A stretch of 64,000 nucleotides of DNA. It comes from Hypoxylon rubiginosum. Its lineage: Eukaryota; Ascomycota; Sordariomycetes; Xylariales; Hypoxylaceae. The translations under genes were made by a program, and so were the position numbers. Where the stretch lies: contig CADCXA010000068.1 of the NCBI GenBank assembly GCA_902806565.1, positions 1 through 64,000 of the forward strand, read 5' to 3'. Below, in pieces: positions 23,662 through 35,025 of the stretch. A model generated the notes under the pieces. That model saw only the letters and a list, made by a program, of their open reading frames with translations. It was not told the origin of the DNA and did not search any database. How positions within the stretch are numbered: the first letter of the stretch is position 1; every line of letters starts with the position of its first letter.

Positions 23662-25629
23662 TTACGGATCCATTGCTGCAGACCTGAGGACCGAAATAAA
23701 ATCTCCCATTTCCGGCCACTCCCCGACCCAGGATCTCTTAAATATGAGTGGGCCGTGCCGAGTCCTACATCCAAACTCGTACCATCTCTTCGGGAACCGT
23801 TCTTCCACATTCCAAAGCATTTTCATGAAGTTTCTCTCCCCCCACATCTTCAGGTCGAGTGGGACTACTGGCTCTACACAGTCCCCGGTTTGTTTAAATC
23901 GGGGGACTTTGAAGGGATATAGTGACGCGTTGAAGCAGTCGATGCAGAGGCGGTCATCGTCATATTCTTGTTCCCAGGTACAATCTAGGCTCTCTGCTCT
24001 ACAGCCTTCCTCTTTATAGGTACACATCTCATGAATGTTGTATATGCCGAACCGCTTGTATTTGCTGAACTGCTTTCCATTCAAGAGTTCCATGAGGTTA
24101 TAGTGTGGCGTGAGGACGTCTTTTAGACCAGGAAATCTCTGGCAGAGAGGGAGGTCCAAGGGTCGGATATCCTTCACTGTTTCCCTAAGTTCCGAGGTGA
24201 CCAAATGGAAACCTTTTGCGTGATCAAATTTGTGAGTTGCGACTAGCAGGATCATCAGCTTTTGGACGGGGTCTTCCCCCAACCTGTGAACTTGCACTAC
24301 GGAGTAGGGAAAATTGAACTTGAACCACAACGAGAACCATTCCGACATCATGATTGGCGGCACCCTGTATTTATCTAGAGCAACGAGAATCTGTGGCAGT
24401 TCTTCAATGGCAATATCATACGCCCAACCGTGTCTGTCCATGTTGTCGTGCGTCGGGGGTTCAGAATGCTCGTGAAGATGTCCTTCACCCTCGAGATAGA
24501 TTCTCATATCATCTTCGCGCATTAGATTAACAATCAAGCGTATGCCACCAAAATAGGTTATGCCATCATAAATGCTTTCATACCTGAAGGTTAACCCTGC
24601 ATCAATTGACTCCTTTAGCTGATCGAATTGGAGGCAATAGTGCGTACCGGGATTTGGTTTTCTTTTCCAACATGCATCCCAGTCTGGGTGCGATGGTGGA
24701 AAAGGGTCGACGATCGATGTTGCCCAACGTCTGAGGTATTCTCCAGAGCGAATTTCATCAACCCCCCGCTTTTGAGCTAACTTGAAGATGTGAAATCGGT
24801 TGAACACGATTGGTCTATTCCTGTCGTTGAAGTTGATGTCCTCATTGGGGTTGTAATTAGGATCGTGGATCCTGTAAGGCTCGAGTAGTTCTTCGATCAG
24901 TCCTGCAGCCTTTATTATATCTTCGGCTTGTAATCCTGCTACCAAACTCATCACTTGACTCACTACTGAGTCAATCTCGTTTGGCTCGACCTTGAATAGG
25001 CGAAAGGGCTTCATGGTTCTGACGCCTTCGGATGTCTCGTCGGAGTAGTCAGCAAGCCATTGCCGTACTTCCTCCGAACTTATACACGCCGGGCTAAATG
25101 AGTCATCAAGATCTACATTCAGGTGGGATTTGTCATATACAATAAACCTACGATGCATGTACCGCAATAGCTCGGCCATGTGAAGAGGCGTTAACTTGTA
25201 TATGACTCCACCATCAGGCCTTTCGCGCCGGAGTTCCTCTTCAGGCAGCCACAATGACCTCTCGTGGTTGAGATACAAAGCTCTGAATACTGCACCGATA
25301 GCCCGACAGCTGATTCCGGTGTCTTCGTAAAAGTCTACAACAGGAACTTGAGATTCGACAAATCCGCCTTTGCTGAGCATGGCCTTAAATACGGGTGAAG
25401 CCGCCGCTAACATTTGTCGGCTGACCTTGAAACTCGTGATTTGGGCTACCTCGTCGGTATCATCGAAGGGATCCCACTCCTAAGAAATATCCTAGATTAG
25501 CAAATATAATCCAAGAAACCCGAATTGTAGATTACATACATTGACCCTGATGGTTACGTCGCCGTTATCATCGAGCACGAAACTCTTCTGCTGTGCCTCG
25601 CCTTCATCTGATACGTTTTGATGATCCAT
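23662..25629 (-). CDS. BTB/POZ domain protein
   Basis: Two exons encode 635 residues: 25629-25540 and 25479-23662. The 60-bp intron has donor GTATGT, branch GCTAATC and acceptor TTAG, and joins in phase 0. The first exon supplies MDHQNVSDEGE and a DDNGDVTIRVN strand. The second opens with EWDPFDDTDEVAQITSFKVS, then LAAASPVFKAML, the hallmark core of the fungal BTB fold. BTB domains mediate dimerisation and often recruit cullin-3 ubiquitin ligases, but fungal paralogues of this kind are mostly uncharacterised. The remaining 500 residues form a long unclassified region, with a Cys-rich patch near the C-terminus (CTYKEEGCRAE, then CIDCF) that might bind metal. Paralogues of this family are usually numerous and poorly conserved. 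Confidence 0.82.
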
Positions 25630-26510
25630 TCTGAGCTGCTTGTTCCGGCGAGCTATGATCAACGATCAGGTACACAATTCCCGACTGTATTTAGACCCCT
25701 CTCTACCAAAGGAACCTTTTAATCTTTTATACCTACCTAGGTAACACAGCAAAACGTGCATTGATCCTCTCTGGTGACTTTGTTTTGGTTCGGCAATTAT
25801 AGTCTTCATTTCCTTTATTGACAATGCTCTAGTGTTCAAGCCCTTTCCATCATACTTTTTACATTGAAGGTATTGACGACCTGTCATAATACAATGCTAT
25901 TGTATGCCCACCTCTTGGTCTTTCATAGTTTCATAGTAAGTCCTTCATTGATGTAAATACCTTGCTGTCTTTGTCTTAATAGAACACAATGATAGAAGGG
26001 TTATTATTCGTAATCACGGGTAACGAATACACACATAATACTTGATTTTAGGGGAGCGATGGATGCTCGCTCCCGAAAAGAGACCCATATACAACATTAT
26101 TTGGCGAAGGGTAGTAATTATCATGTTGCGTTGTAATTGAACGACCGTTCCCTTCTCTAATATTGCATTTGGTTAGCGATTTACCTACCTCACTTTATAG
26201 GTAGGTACTGATGGAAAATCATCACTGGGATATCTCTTAGTGAAAGAGATGATATATAGCTGGAACTGGCTAATGAAATTAAACGGTCCACCATATGAAT
26301 CCTTGTCATTACCTTATTCACTTAAATGAAAATATGTGAAACTCGATAATTTATACGGGAAAATGGTGATATGCAAGGGGCTGAAACATGGCTTGACTTG
26401 GGCGCTAAAAAGCGGCCTCTCTGTGTGTGAAATCGAGAGCCAACGTTTCCTTCAACCCGAAATCACAGAAGTTTTAACTCTTCTCAAGTATAGGTAGCCA
26501 ATTTAACCTC
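25630..26510. promoter_or_regulatory. Divergent intergenic region, BTB and DUF6594 genes
   Basis: These 0.9 kb lie between the starts of two divergent genes. They hold two copies of the ACCTACCT/AGGTAGGT word. One is at 25729-25744. The other is a perfect 9-bp inverted repeat TACCTACCT / AGGTAGGTA with an 8-base loop at 26182-26207. No coding sequence was recognised. Confidence 0.45.
26182..26207. repeat. Inverted repeat of TACCTACCT
   Basis: TACCTACCT (26182-26190) and AGGTAGGTA (26199-26207) are exact reverse complements separated by CACTTTAT. The same word recurs in other intergenic gaps of this window (31198, 31911, 56412, 63640). Confidence 0.6.
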
Positions 26511-27629
26511 ATGGCTTCTAACGAACCCGAATCTATCGAAATGGAGTTCCCCGAGCCTGGGGGCTATGAAAGGTTGGCGGGATATATGGGGCAGCATCCC
26601 GAACTTGGTATTTTCAGACGCTTCGGAGCCTTAGCATTCGAAAATCTGCTTTATCTCCAGGCAGAAATTGCCCGCCTTGAAGTCCGCTTGAGAGTTGTTC
26701 AGGCTCAAGATAGGAAATCGGACGATGAGCAGCGTAGGCGATACGGCCGGGCATGGGCTGAACTGTCGGAATCAGAAGGCCCAGGCACTGACAGGGAGCA
26801 ATATCATCTCATAATGAGACTGAGAGTCCTCATGGATCAATACGGTGATTTATCCCATCATTTTTAATGGTGATGAATCGATTTGGGGTGCAGCTAATCA
26901 TACTCCACATAGAAAAGGCAGTGTATTACCATAACAAAACACTGTCCTTACGTAAACCTCATCGAAAGTTGCTCGAAGACTTGAGGGAGTGGATGCGTCG
27001 TCCAGCTCTAGGGAGAATCGCCATATGTAGTTGTGACTGGAAAACGTGGGAGCCTGACAAGGAAATTGAAGATGATCTTTTCACCTTTGAAAACTCAACT
27101 ATGGATGGATTCACATCCTTGGTAACATACACCGTAGTGGATATTTACCACAAAATAATAGGGAGGCACATTCACGTAAGGATTCGAACCGCTTACCGCA
27201 TAGATAATGGCCGTCCTCGCTCAAGATATTTATGACTGACCCTTTATCAGCAAAAGCGATCTAGAGGCACCGATTCCGTACTTCCACTTAGCTACGCGAA
27301 CGATCGCCATCCAGTGACATATTCCCACAAAGCTATTGTCAGATTTACCAGGACCATCACCGTTTTGCTCGCTTGCATGCTTCCCATCGGTGCCATTGTA
27401 CTATTGTACACAGTCAAAGACATGACGATGCGGCTCGGAGTCATCGCTTGCCTCACCGGCATATTTTCCATCTCCATGAGTGTATTCACGATGGCTACCC
27501 TCTCCGAGATATTTGGGGCGACTGCAGCGTATGTTCCCTATTACCACTCATACTTACATTCACTTAACTACTTGTTATAGCTTTGCGGCTGTCCTTGTCG
27601 TTTTCCTGAGCGCTGCCGATGGTCCATAA
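26511..27629 (+). CDS. DUF6594 membrane protein
   Basis: Four exons encode 307 residues: 26511-26844, 26913-27175, 27251-27528 and 27581-27629. The three introns are 68, 75 and 52 bp with donors GTGATT, GTAAGG and GTATGT. The branch sites are GCTAATC, CTGAC and TTAAC. The N-terminus has the family signature PGGYERLAGYMGQHPELGIF RRFG (residues about 16-40), followed by a coiled helix and the MDQYEKAVYYHNKTLSL segment restored by the first splice. The C-terminus carries three hydrophobic helices: TITVLLACMLPIGAIVLLY, LGVIACLTGIFSISMSVF and AAFAAVLVVFL. This is the standard layout of fungal DUF6594 proteins, which are small membrane proteins of unknown function, often duplicated in accessory regions. 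All phases join cleanly, so the gene looks intact. Confidence 0.85.
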
Positions 27630-27918
27630 CTACCTCTATCGCAGCGCTAGCTTTTCGGCCACTTACCCCTAAGATAGAACCCATCAGTGTCAGTCTAGAT
27701 GGCAGGCAGTGTTGGATCGGAAGGGGGGGCTTAGAGGACGAAGGGCATCAGTGCTTATACATTCAGGTAGGCTTTTCCATATGGATCTATAGCTCCTTGC
27801 ACAGCAACATCGCTGTTCCTGCGCTTTTTGGTTCACGTTGTGACAGTCTCTCCAGGACATTAGTACTAGACCAGCATTCTTATTGATGCGTCTTATTGAC
27901 TGTGATAAGTAGGCAGTT

Positions 27919-29635
27919 TCATCTACGGGTACCATTTTCTGCATCTGGAATCTCTCTTTCCTCCTGTGCCGCTTCCTTCCTTCCTTTCACTGCTTGCCTC
28001 CAATTCGGACCCTTGGCCATTACCAACCATAGCAATGGGCTCAGACCAATCCAGATTCCCGCAACCAAGACACTTGCCCATCCCATTCCCACTCGATTGA
28101 TTAGCGGAGCACTGATTGCCGCCGCTCCAGCACCGACAAGGCAGCGGCATAAATTGTTCGCCGCCATCGCGGTTGCTGGCATATTGATGTGCGTGTCTAT
28201 GATGAGGGTGTTCAGCCCGTTCAAAGAGGCGCTAAAGAACATACCACAAAGGAAGAGCGAAATCTCGATACCGGCTAATGACGATTTGCTCTCCATAGCC
28301 CAGCCGTACGCGATGACAAGCACGCTGCTCAAATAGACGAATGGCAGAGAGACTTGGAGACGAATCTTCTCGATGGGCAATGTATCCATGTCTTGTTGGC
28401 GGTTATGACTGATCACAATGCCCGCGGCCTTGGCGTGGCGCCGAAAGTTCCAATCAAGGAGATAGCCACCCGTGTGCCGATACGTCAGGCTCCCGATACC
28501 TATCGGAAGATAGCATAAGCCAATTATGACTGAAGAGAAGCCGAAGCGTGAAGAAAGCTCGCTCGACAGTGTTGTCAAGAGCATATAGTACCCGCCGTAC
28601 ATCAGCGAACTACAGAGAAGGGTTATACAACCCCCTCTCTCCCCGAGGATCTTGAGGGACGCGAAAGGGTTAGGGCGCCTGCGAGGAAGCTTCACGCTCT
28701 CCAGGTCTACTTCTTCGATTTGACGCCTCCGACGACGCTGCTTGATGTACGCTAGGAGAGACATGTTCCACCACGGAGGCGGAATGCTGCCATTGCCTAC
28801 AACGCTCCGGCCCGTCTCCGGAAGGAATATGAATAGGACCAAGAATAATGTGCCGGAAAGGATTGTTAGGAACCAAAAGATCCATCGCCACCCTAGGTAC
28901 TGGTCGATCAACCCCCCAATGACGGGTCCTAGCGCCGGGCCAAGGGTAACGCCCATGGCGGCGTATCCGAGGTACTTCCCACGTTCCGCGCGGGTAGCCA
29001 GATCCGAAGCTACGGCGCCGGCTAATGCGATGGTCGCGCTGCTTCCACAGCTCTGGAGGCACCGAAGGGTGAGCAATGCAGCATAAGAATTCTGCACTGC
29101 TAGGCCTATATTAGCCGCGAGGTACACGATGCAGCAGATCATGTAAGCTGGACGACGCCCGTATACATCGGATAAGTTGCCGATGAAGGATGGTGCGACA
29201 CCTTGTAGAACCTGGTGTCAGGGTATCGTTAGTGACTTTGATAAGGTTGGTTGGAAGCTGAAGTCTTACCAGATACGTCGTCACGGTCAAGTTAATGAGA
29301 GACGTGGAGATGTCCAGATCCCTAGCTAGTGATGGCAAGATAGGGAGATATACAGCGCCGGATAAGGGTGAGATGATGGCCGCAAATGACACGAGAAGGA
29401 TCATGGAAGCCTTTTCTCGATGGGAATAAACTGAATAGGGGGGCTCAGGAGGCTGTATAGCTTGCTCGGCCGATTCAATATCTCTATCAGTATAGTCTTT
29501 CATACTCGTCCTAGACTCGAGAACTTCATGATCGTTGTTTATTGACTTCGCTTTTAACAAAAGCCTATCCGAATCTTCGACTTGAGATTGGTCGCGTGGT
29601 GCGACTGGCACCTCCGTCTTCTCATCGTCGGTCAT
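27919..29635 (-). CDS. MFS transporter, DHA1/QDR-like
   Basis: Two exons (29635-29270 and 29211-27919; 58-bp intron with donor GTAAGA, branch CTGAC, acceptor CCAG) encode 552 residues. A polar cytosolic N-terminus of about 75 residues precedes twelve predicted membrane helices. Helix 1 is SMILLVSFAAIISPLSGAVY. Motif A, GNLSDVYGRRPAY (about residues 133-145), follows helix 2, and the next loop carries ATRAERGKYLG. The GPALGPVIGG motif of drug:H+ antiporters lies in helix 5. A basic loop (KQRRRRRQ) separates the two halves. The closest class by motif is DHA1, QDR/dityrosine-type exporters, which move drugs, polyamines or metabolites out across the plasma membrane. It is divergent to a dienelactone hydrolase, 643 bp apart, so the two could share a promoter. 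Confidence 0.87.
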
Positions 29636-30278
29636 GTTTAGCCTCGTAAGTAATGCCGTAGATTTTAAATGCAGGTTTCAGAACGAAACCTCATATAATG
29701 ACTTGGACTGAAGTGTTTTCATGTTGTCGTCAAATACGGGACTCAGGTATTTATTGTCTGGGTGATGGTTAGCAGTACCTATACTGGCCGATTCGGTACC
29801 GGCCCGCCATTGCGATTTAATGATAAGAACCCCTAACTTATAATACAATTCCGGGAATTCCGCTTTTGCGATAACCACCGTCGGAGTTTATAGTCGAACC
29901 CCGGCAAAAATTCTCATTTATGTCGTCCGTACGACGCATATCGAGAATATGACCTATCTACTTTCATTGAATTCGTGGGTTGGACATTAGATAGTCCAAT
30001 GATTTTGCTGAAGGATGTGACTCTACATGAGCTAGCTGAACAAGCCCGGAGCCGAAGCGGATATATCCGAGCAGAGATTACCGCGCTCGGTGACATTGAA
30101 AAGAACGACCGCTGCGCTCAAAACACCTCGTGGCAATGACTATCAATTTCAAGTCGCTCTAGGACTGCGAATTTCGCCTTTTCCTGCATATTGATTCGAC
30201 TTCGGCATTTGATCTCCAATTCACATTTTGGGTGACGAACTCGGTACACCATCTCACTCTGACCACCAGTCTCCGAAA
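29636..30278. promoter_or_regulatory. Shared upstream region of MFS and hydrolase genes
   Basis: This 643-bp divergent spacer lies between the ATG of the MFS transporter on the minus strand and the ATG of the hydrolase on the plus strand. No gene was recognised inside. It may hold promoters for both. Confidence 0.4.
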
Positions 30279-31161
30279 ATGGCAAGCGACGCATGCGCCA
30301 AACTTCCCCCAGTCTCTTCGGACTATGTTCCGAAGGGTACTTACGAGACTATCGCCGGTCTGAAAACATGTGAGTGAATCCCCCCGAGGCAATATTCATA
30401 TTTAATACCACCGGAACTTTATCTCCTACCATAACTTACACGACCATTATCTCATCATACATCTCGCATCTCGCTTACGCACCTCCCCTCCAGACGTCAT
30501 CGGCCCCGAGTCCCCCTCCAAGGCCATCATCGACATCTACGACATCTTCGGCATCTCGCCGCAGGGGCTGCAGGGCGCGGACCGGCTGTCGGCGGCGCTG
30601 GGCGCGCTGGTCATCGTGCCGGACTTCTTCGAGGGCGTGTACGCGCAGCCGTCGTGGCTGCCGATCGACACGGACGAGAAGAAGGCGGCGTTCGGCAAGT
30701 TCCGCGCCGAGCGCGCCGACGTCGCCCGGAACGCGGAGAAGCTCGTCGAGGTGCGCGGAGCCGCGGCCGCGCGGTGGCCCTCGGCCGGGGACCGCTGGGG
30801 CGTCTTCGGGCTGTGCTGGGGCGGCAAGGTCGGCGTGCTGGCCTGCGGCGAGGGCAACGAGGGATCCGGGCGCGTGTTCAGGGTCGGCGGCACGGCGCAC
30901 CCGGCCGGCTTGGCGGCGGAGGACGCCGAGGCCCTGACGGTCCCGTACATCTGCCTTGCGTCGCCGGGCGAGCCCGCGGAGGCGGTGGAGCAGTACAGGG
31001 AGATCCTGGCGAGGCCGGGCAAGGTCGGGGTTGTGGAGACGTACAAGGACATGTTCCACGGCTGGATGGGGGCTAGGGCCAACCTGGGCGACGAGAGGAA
31101 TAAGAGCGAGTACGAGAGGGGTTACAGCCAGGTCGCCGAATTCTACGCGCAACACCTGTAG
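30279..31161 (+). CDS. Dienelactone hydrolase family protein
   Basis: Two exons (30279-30369, 30494-31161; 124-bp intron, donor GTGAGT, acceptor CCAG) encode 252 residues. The fold is the AIM2/dienelactone hydrolase type of alpha/beta hydrolase. The nucleophile elbow is GLCWGG with Cys at about residue 138, and the catalytic His lies in MFHGWMGARA at about 219. The usual acidic residue would fall near ASPGEPAE (about 184-193), where only Glu is visible, so the triad may be altered. Family members open lactones such as dienelactone in aromatic catabolism, or act as general esterases. The second exon is extremely GC-rich, especially at third codon positions, unlike the BTB and NLR genes nearby. 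It sits divergently from an MFS transporter, which could mean a small uptake/degradation or detoxification pair. Confidence 0.85.
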
Positions 31162-32301
31162 AGTTGAAGAAGTACAGTAGCTAGAATACCTGCCGAGGTA
31201 CCTACCTACATGTTCACTGCTTTTATTCGTGTTCAACGGCGTTACAATTGAGCTCAATCCACTACATGTTTTTATGCTGCACACAATTGTCGCCCGCTCC
31301 GTAGGTCGTCGTCTTTTCTATGTCCGGAGGACAGAAGGGTTGGAAATAAATCGTCTAAAATAGAAGGGTAAGTAGGTGTATTCGATAGGACTTTTGGTAA
31401 TCGCCGAGCGAGAACTGGTCAGTAAGTTAGAGCTTTCGATCGTGTAACATGCTGACCCTCTGCTTACATCAGGACGTCTTTTGCTGGATTCTCTGACTGT
31501 GATTTCGATTATATATCGGCGCATAGCACTGGACTCAGAATACTGCACTCCTCGTAACCATATTTAATTTACCTTGATAAGGCTACTTGCTTTAATTGGC
31601 TCTCTGAACAGCTCGACTGTATTTTGACACTATGGCTTTTTTTATTACTGCTCATTACAGGACTGTGATGACTAACAAGCTGCTTCGAAGCTATCTAACT
31701 TGGAAATGGATTCGCCTAGGCGGGGACTGGCCCCCCTTCTTCGGACTTTTAAATAAATACCTCTACTAGAGGTAGAAGTTGTAAAGGTCAAGAAAGAAAT
31801 TAGCATATTTTGCAATATGGTCCTGGTAATTGAGAGGACAGCTCGAGGATAGATGTACACTGGAGAGAGGTCCACTGTGTAGAACGATACCGGTGTGTAG
31901 CGCTATAGGTTAGGTAGGTACCTAAAGTACCTAGAACCTGGAAGGCCAGGATTGGCCTAAGTCTTCCTCGGCTTGTTATATTCCGATCCGAAGGCAAAAA
32001 CAATTAGCGTGAAATAGGTATCTACGTCACAACGTCCGATGTTTCACCGATGAGTGTATCTCAAACGCCAAGCAAACAATTAAGAAAGCTTGGGTCCCTA
32101 AACCTTGACGCGACGACTTCTTATCACCAACGCAAGCTTTTGGTGTTTTCGCGTCAGCGTTAGCAAACATCGTCCCGCGGCATTTGCCATCAACCACTGC
32201 TTTCTCTCGATACCACGTCTTCAAATGCTTCATGCTGCGTGTCACCAAATGGTAGTCTCTTTATGCAATAAAATTTGAGCATAAACACCTACGAGACGAT
32301 C
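31162..32301. other. Intergenic, nothing recognised
   Basis: These 1.1 kb lie between the hydrolase and the ING gene. TAGGTAGGTACC-type words occur at 31196-31212 and 31910-31932. No coding signal is convincing in either strand. Confidence 0.45.
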
Positions 32302-35025
32302 ATGGCGACTGTAGTAGAAGCAAACGGCGATACAGGTGGGGAGCTTGATGGTAATATCTCACCGAGAAACAAGGCCACCACCGGCGCCTTGACACAGCCC
32401 GCTCCCTCTTTAGTAGATGCATCTAACAATGGCCTTGAATCTCTCAACATGCGCGCTGACCCAGACGCACAAGCCACCGTTACCGATTTCCTTGACTTCA
32501 CCGAATATCTGCCTTCCGATATGATGCGATCTCTTACTCTTATCGGCAAGCTCGACCAAGCCTACACGGATGCATCAGCTGGCGTCAACGACCTCACTGT
32601 CATATGGGGAAAGCTGCCGACCTTGCCAGCTGATCAACGTCCTGTACCTGTCCAGCTGCGCAAGGAAATATCCGACGGGTTGAACCACGTCGTTAGCTCC
32701 CGCGTCTACTCCCACGCCGAAGCTGTTCGCATTCATGAAAATGTAATTAGACACTACAATAGGGCTAAGACAATTCATGGAAAGCTTCTAGAGATGCGCG
32801 ATAATTACCCTACTGCAGAGGAGCAACAGAAGAGCCCCTCCCATGTTAAGTCCCCGCAGATGGTGCGCGCCCCCAAGATCGCCCTTCGACTTGACAGCAA
32901 TAGACAGAGAGGTCCTCACGTCATAGTCCCGGGCGATATATTTGCACCCTACGATATGAACTTCAATAGGGAAAGTTCATCAAGCGACGAGAGCTCTGTA
33001 GCCGAGGAGGAAGAGGAGGAAACTCCCGTATCTCCTCCGGGGCCGGTTGCGACGACGTCCGCCCGTATTAAGGTGGTCAAAGCTCCCAAGCCCCCGAAGC
33101 AGAAAGTGCCCAAACCGCCGCGACCTCCCCGTGCGTCGACCAATAGGAACTCGGATAATGCGACGCCTATGATGTCTACGAGCACTGCACTGGCGCAGCT
33201 GAAACCGCCGCCCGAGAACGCGGTTCCCGGCAGCGCAGATGCCCCTTGGCTCCAACTCACGCCCTACGAACTTGCGAAGCTACGCAAACGAATGAAGAAG
33301 AACGCAGTCTGGAACCCCAGTGACACCATGATTGCTCGAGAGCTCAAGGCTCTCGGTCGAGGTGTGGAGGCATACAGGGCGGCGGAGAAGCTGGCCAAGG
33401 AGGAGGGGAGAACTTTTGAAGCAGCCGTTCCCGCACCGGTAGTTGATGCCGAGTCCGGGGCTCAGCATCCTCCCGAAGGTGCAATCAGCGCTGAAGCTCT
33501 GACAGCAGATGAGGTACAGTTAAGCAACCGTGGCATGAAGTTAAATGAGGCCAAGAAGCTGAAACGTGAATCTATGGCAAGACTGGCCGCCGAGGAAGCA
33601 GAAGAATCAGCTAGGAAAATGGTTGAAGCTGCTCGGATGATACTCGGTCAAGAAGCCTCCCCTTCCGTCTCCGGAAGTGTGCAAGACAGACCGCCTGAGA
33701 CAAACCAGGGTCCAGCGCAGAGCCAGGCTCCGTCCGCGACTCCCGCTCCAGCCCAGAGCAAACCCCGTAGCAAGTCCAAGGCAAGAAAGCGAAAGCGCGA
33801 TTCCATGTCAGAGACTCCCGTTACGGAGAAACCCGAGGGAGCTGAGAGTTCGGCTCAGAATCAATCGGCGAACCAGCCGTCTGAGAAACCCCCGCTGAAG
33901 CGAACCAAAACCGAGACTCCGGTTCCGTTACCGCAGCTCACCCCTCGACCACCCTCGGTGCCGCCTCTGCTTCCCGCATCGGGGTCGGCACCCACTATGG
34001 AGACGCCTGTTCCTGTTCCGCAGCTAGGAAAGATCCCCCAAGTTGCTCCTACGTCGAAGACACCTGTGCCTGTTCCCGTTCCAGTGTCGTCTGACACCTC
34101 TATGGTAACTACAAGGTCAGCAACTTCTTCGTCAGGAGCGACGAGCCCGGCTCCGCCGCCTAGCGTGACTACGACGGTACCTATTAAGCCGCCCGCGGAG
34201 ACTCCCGTTCCGCCCCCTAGCAAGACCTCCACCACGCCCATTCCCCCGCCGGTTCGAGAGGTCCCCAAGCGGGAAACTAGACAGAATTTGCAGCCAGCGG
34301 CAGCTCCAGCTAACCCCAAACAATCAGGCTCTCGAGGCAATACCCCAGCAACGACTCCTGTACCTGAACCGCAACCGGCTCAACCAGCTCATCCAGCTCA
34401 ACCAGCACCCCGCCGACCCTCCTCGCGTGGTAAAGCTGCTAGTCAAGAGCCTCCCCAAACTTTGGCAGCTGAACGTCCTCGACGCGCTAGCACCGCTCGG
34501 AACACTCCAGCTCCCGAACTGCGCCAACCCAGCAAACGAACTAAGAGACCGGCTCCGGGCGTCGTAACTACGAATTCGGGCGGCACTAGCGCTATAGGAA
34601 AGCGCAAGGCAGCGCCACGCAAAAAGGCCCGCGGCGGAAATCCTAAGAAGGAGAGAGGCGCAAGCCAGCAAGCAGAGCAAGAAGTAGAAGTAGAAGTGGA
34701 TGATGACGGCAATGTCATCGATCCCGAGGAACCGAGATATTGCCTTTGCAACAGGGTCAGCTTTGGCACTATGATACAGTGCGACAACGTAGATGTGAGC
34801 GCAACAAAGACTACTGCAGCCCCAGCACGTGATGAAAAGAGAACCCACCACGAGAAACTAACCACTACCCACGTACAGAACTGCAAGCAAGAATGGTTCC
34901 ATCTCGAGTGTGTGGGACTGTCCGAGATACCAGCGCGCACGACGAAGTGGTATTGCCCCGACTGTCGTGTCTTGTTGAATATCGGGGGAAGAGGAGAAGT
35001 GAACTCCCGAGGCATTAAGTTGTGA
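32302..35025 (+). CDS. ING-family PHD-finger chromatin protein
   Basis: Two exons (32302-34794, 34879-35025) encode about 879 residues. The ATG at 32302 is the first in frame. Residues about 50-180 form the ING N-terminal helical domain ([17 protein letters not shown], then [20 protein letters not shown]). A C-terminal PHD finger reads [17 protein letters not shown], then [10 protein letters not shown] and WYCPDCR. ING proteins read H3K4 methylation as subunits of histone acetyltransferase or Rpd3-type deacetylase complexes in the nucleus. The 84-bp intron (donor GTGAGC, branch CTAAC, acceptor ACAG) falls between zinc ligands and has no stop. A GTAGAT donor six bases earlier is an alternative. 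The middle 600 residues are disordered: acidic, Pro-rich, with repeated TPVP motifs and basic patches ([14 protein letters not shown]). It is larger than yeast Pho23 or Yng2. Confidence 0.87.
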   Translation: MATVVEANGDTGGELDGNISPRNKATTGALTQPAPSLVDASNNGLESLNMRADPDAQATVTDFLDFTEYLPSDMMRSLTLIGKLDQAYTDASAGVNDLTVIWGKLPTLPADQRPVPVQLRKEISDGLNHVVSSRVYSHAEAVRIHENVIRHYNRAKTIHGKLLEMRDNYPTAEEQQKSPSHVKSPQMVRAPKIALRLDSNRQRGPHVIVPGDIFAPYDMNFNRESSSSDESSVAEEEEEETPVSPPGPVATTSARIKVVKAPKPPKQKVPKPPRPPRASTNRNSDNATPMMSTSTALAQLKPPPENAVPGSADAPWLQLTPYELAKLRKRMKKNAVWNPSDTMIARELKALGRGVEAYRAAEKLAKEEGRTFEAAVPAPVVDAESGAQHPPEGAISAEALTADEVQLSNRGMKLNEAKKLKRESMARLAAEEAEESARKMVEAARMILGQEASPSVSGSVQDRPPETNQGPAQSQAPSATPAPAQSKPRSKSKARKRKRDSMSETPVTEKPEGAESSAQNQSANQPSEKPPLKRTKTETPVPLPQLTPRPPSVPPLLPASGSAPTMETPVPVPQLGKIPQVAPTSKTPVPVPVPVSSDTSMVTTRSATSSSGATSPAPPPSVTTTVPIKPPAETPVPPPSKTSTTPIPPPVREVPKRETRQNLQPAAAPANPKQSGSRGNTPATTPVPEPQPAQPAHPAQPAPRRPSSRGKAASQEPPQTLAAERPRRASTARNTPAPELRQPSKRTKRPAPGVVTTNSGGTSAIGKRKAAPRKKARGGNPKKERGASQQAEQEVEVEVDDDGNVIDPEEPRYCLCNRVSFGTMIQCDNVDVSATKTTAAPARDEKRTHHEKLTTTHVQNCKQEWFHLECVGLSEIPARTTKWYCPDCRVLLNIGGRGEVNSRGIKL

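Noticed and set aside
23360..24019. 219-codon plus-strand frame
   Set aside because: It is largely antisense to the BTB exon, has no recognisable domain and is biased like a shadow frame.
27172..27215. tRNA-like T-arm (GCGGTTCGAATCC on the minus strand)
   Set aside because: The stem around the TTCGAAT loop does not pair, no cloverleaf follows, and the site lies inside a well-supported intron of the DUF6594 gene.
30475..31284. 269-codon minus-strand frame
   Set aside because: It is antisense to the very GC-rich hydrolase, where stop codons are rare in all frames. The plus strand has catalytic motifs and a clean splice.
32949..34340. Long minus-strand frames of 103-159 codons
   Set aside because: They are mirror images of the low-complexity Pro/Ser/Thr-rich ING linker on the plus strand.
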